This document shows, piece by piece, positions 35,926-36,789 of a stretch of DNA of 36,789 nt. This DNA comes from Aquipseudomonas alcaligenes NBRC 14159 (GTDB taxonomy: Bacteria; Pseudomonadota; Gammaproteobacteria; Pseudomonadales; Pseudomonadaceae). The notes under the pieces are model-generated. The model was given only the letters and a program-made list of their open reading frames with translations, was not told the origin of the DNA and did not search any database. The stretch spans positions 1-36,789 of the forward strand of contig NZ_BATI01000011.1 of assembly GCF_000467105.1 (NCBI RefSeq), given 5' to 3'. A program made the position numbers and the translations under genes. How positions within the stretch are numbered: position 1 is the stretch's first letter; every line of letters begins with the position of its first letter.

Positions 35926-36641
35926 CCCTGATCTACGGCCACCGCGGCGCCAAGGGCGAAGCGCCGGAAAACACCCTCGCCAGCTTCCAGCGTTGCCTCG
36001 AACACGGCGTGACCCGCTGCGAACTCGACCTGCACCTGTCGCGTGACGGCGAGCTGATGGTGATTCACGACCCGACCCTCAAGCGCACCACCGGCCGCCG
36101 CGGCAAGGTGGTGGAGCACGATGCGGAGGAGCTGGTGAAGCTCGACGCCCGCCAGGGCGGCCCGGGCTGGAAAACGCCCTGCCCGATCCCGACGCTGGAA
36201 AGCCTGTTCGAGCAGTGCCCGTTCGAGCACTGGCAGCTGGAAGTCAAAAGCGCCTCGCGGGTACGGGCCGCGCGCACCGTGCTGGCCATCCAGGCGCTGG
36301 CCGAGCGTTTCGGCATCAAGGACCGCATCACCGTCACCAGCAGCTCGCGCGAAGTGTTGCGCGCCCTGCGTCGCCTGACGCCGGAGCTGTCGCGCGGCCT
36401 GGTGGCCGAATACAACTGGCTCGACCCGCTGAAGGTGGCCGCCCACCACGGCTGCTCGATGCTCGCGCTGAACTGGACGCTGTGCACGCCGGAACGCCTG
36501 CTCAAGGCGCAGAAGGCCGGCCTGCACGTGTCGGTCTGGACGGTCAACGAACCGGCGCTGATGCGCCGCCTGGCCGACTTCGGCGTGGACAGCATCATCA
36601 CCGACTTCCCGGGGCTGGCGGTGGATACGCTCAAGCGCTAG
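35922..36641 (+). CDS. Glycerophosphodiester phosphodiesterase, cytoplasmic UgpQ-like
   Basis: A 239-residue GDPD-family TIM-barrel enzyme that splits glycerophosphodiesters to glycerol-3-phosphate and an alcohol. The catalytic signature is present: His7-Arg8 (YGHRGAKGEAPENT), Glu34 and Asp36 (CELDLHLSRDGELMVIHDP) and His49. Later blocks are WQLEVK, VTSSSREVLRALR, and VWTVNEPALMRRLADFGVDS with IITDFPG. There is no signal peptide, so it is UgpQ-like rather than periplasmic GlpQ. The start is GTG at 35922, overlapping the preceding stop by 4 nt, with AAGGA upstream. It is last in the PilZ operon; the inverted repeat 36656-36712 follows. Confidence 0.94.
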   Translation: MTLIYGHRGAKGEAPENTLASFQRCLEHGVTRCELDLHLSRDGELMVIHDPTLKRTTGRRGKVVEHDAEELVKLDARQGGPGWKTPCPIPTLESLFEQCPFEHWQLEVKSASRVRAARTVLAIQALAERFGIKDRITVTSSSREVLRALRRLTPELSRGLVAEYNWLDPLKVAAHHGCSMLALNWTLCTPERLLKAQKAGLHVSVWTVNEPALMRRLADFGVDSIITDFPGLAVDTLKR

Positions 36642-36655
36642 CAGGTGGCCTCCTG

Positions 36656-36712
36656 TAGCCCGGATGCAATCCGGGAAACAGGCAACACCTCCCCCGGATT
36701 GCATCCGGGCTA
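36656..36712. repeat. Perfect 20-bp inverted repeat
   Basis: The left arm TAGCCCGGATGCAATCCGGG (36656-36675) has its exact reverse complement at 36693-36712, separated by 17 nt. It follows the phosphodiesterase stop by 14 nt. Sequences of this ATTGCATCCGGGCTA type are common intergenic repeats in Pseudomonas, from memory. As RNA it would form a very stable hairpin and could protect or end the transcript, though no T-run follows. Confidence 0.8.
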
Positions 36713-36750
36713 AGGACTGCTCCCGAAGCCTATTAGCCCGCGTGTACATC

Positions 36751-36786
36751 CCCTCTCCCATTTATGGGAGAGGGTTAGGGAGAGGG
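36751..36786. repeat. 11-bp inverted repeat plus third GGGAGAGGG copy
   Basis: CCCTCTCCCAT (36751-36761) and ATGGGAGAGGG (36764-36774) are perfect reverse complements with a 2-nt spacer. A further GGGAGAGGG follows at 36778-36786. It is a common type of intergenic repeat and is cut off by the window end. Confidence 0.65.
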
Positions 36787-36789
36787 TCG

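Overview
The window is a GC-rich chromosomal segment of a Pseudomonas-type gammaproteobacterium. The call rests on gene content and order: pilZ sits directly downstream of tmk-holB, the acpP-fabF block lacks fabH, an exbB-exbD pair sits beside lpxK, and the RNase E tail carries an NDPR motif. As far as I can recall, the order is collinear with a housekeeping segment of P. aeruginosa, and the core (ycfH to rne) keeps the E. coli order. There are no rRNA or tRNA genes, IS transposases, phage genes or CRISPR arrays. The coding regions look vertically inherited. The mobile-like parts are small intergenic repeats.

Layout. Positions 1-1600 hold a LysR regulator diverging from a Rid-family gene, with a clean LysR-type operator between them. 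Positions 1627-5520 (minus) hold tetR, moaA, a radical SAM protein with a CX4CX2C cluster motif, a DUF4823 lipoprotein and a DUF1285 protein. A class V aminotransferase diverges from tetR (5558-6730). Positions 6968-17216 (minus) form the long lipid, envelope and replication block, transcribed yceD-rpmF-plsX-fabD-fabG-acpP-fabF-pabC-mltG-tmk-holB-pilZ-ycfH. It has a strong promoter before yceD, a second before acpP and an attenuator-like terminator after acpP. A 143-bp palindromic MITE-like element touches the pilZ stop codon. Maf/YceF (plus) diverges from yceD. rluC-HAD phosphatase-sppA (minus) form an overlapping operon diverging from rne, which has a leader of about 530 nt.

Positions 24262-31127 (minus) hold comEC-exbB-exbD-lpxK-ycaR-kdsB-ptp-murB, covering DNA uptake, an inner-membrane energising pair, lipid A and KDO synthesis, and peptidoglycan precursor synthesis. 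A DUF2062 gene diverges from comEC. lolC-lolD-lolE (31785-34955, minus) encode the lipoprotein release transporter. A tight plus-strand trio closes the window: a PilZ protein with a helical insertion, a small exported protein and a glycerophosphodiester phosphodiesterase. Two perfect inverted repeats follow.

Together the genes form an envelope-growth region: fatty acid initiation and elongation (fabD, fabG, acpP, fabF), phospholipid entry (plsX), lipid A (lpxK, kdsB), murein (murB, mltG), lipoprotein sorting (lolCDE) and membrane proteolysis (sppA). They are interleaved with replication (tmk, holB), ribosome and RNA functions (rpmF, yceD, rluC, rne) and two PilZ proteins. Many neighbours overlap by 1, 4 or 8 nt, which implies widespread translational coupling. 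Family assignments come from reading the translated sequence and from memory; no database search was run.
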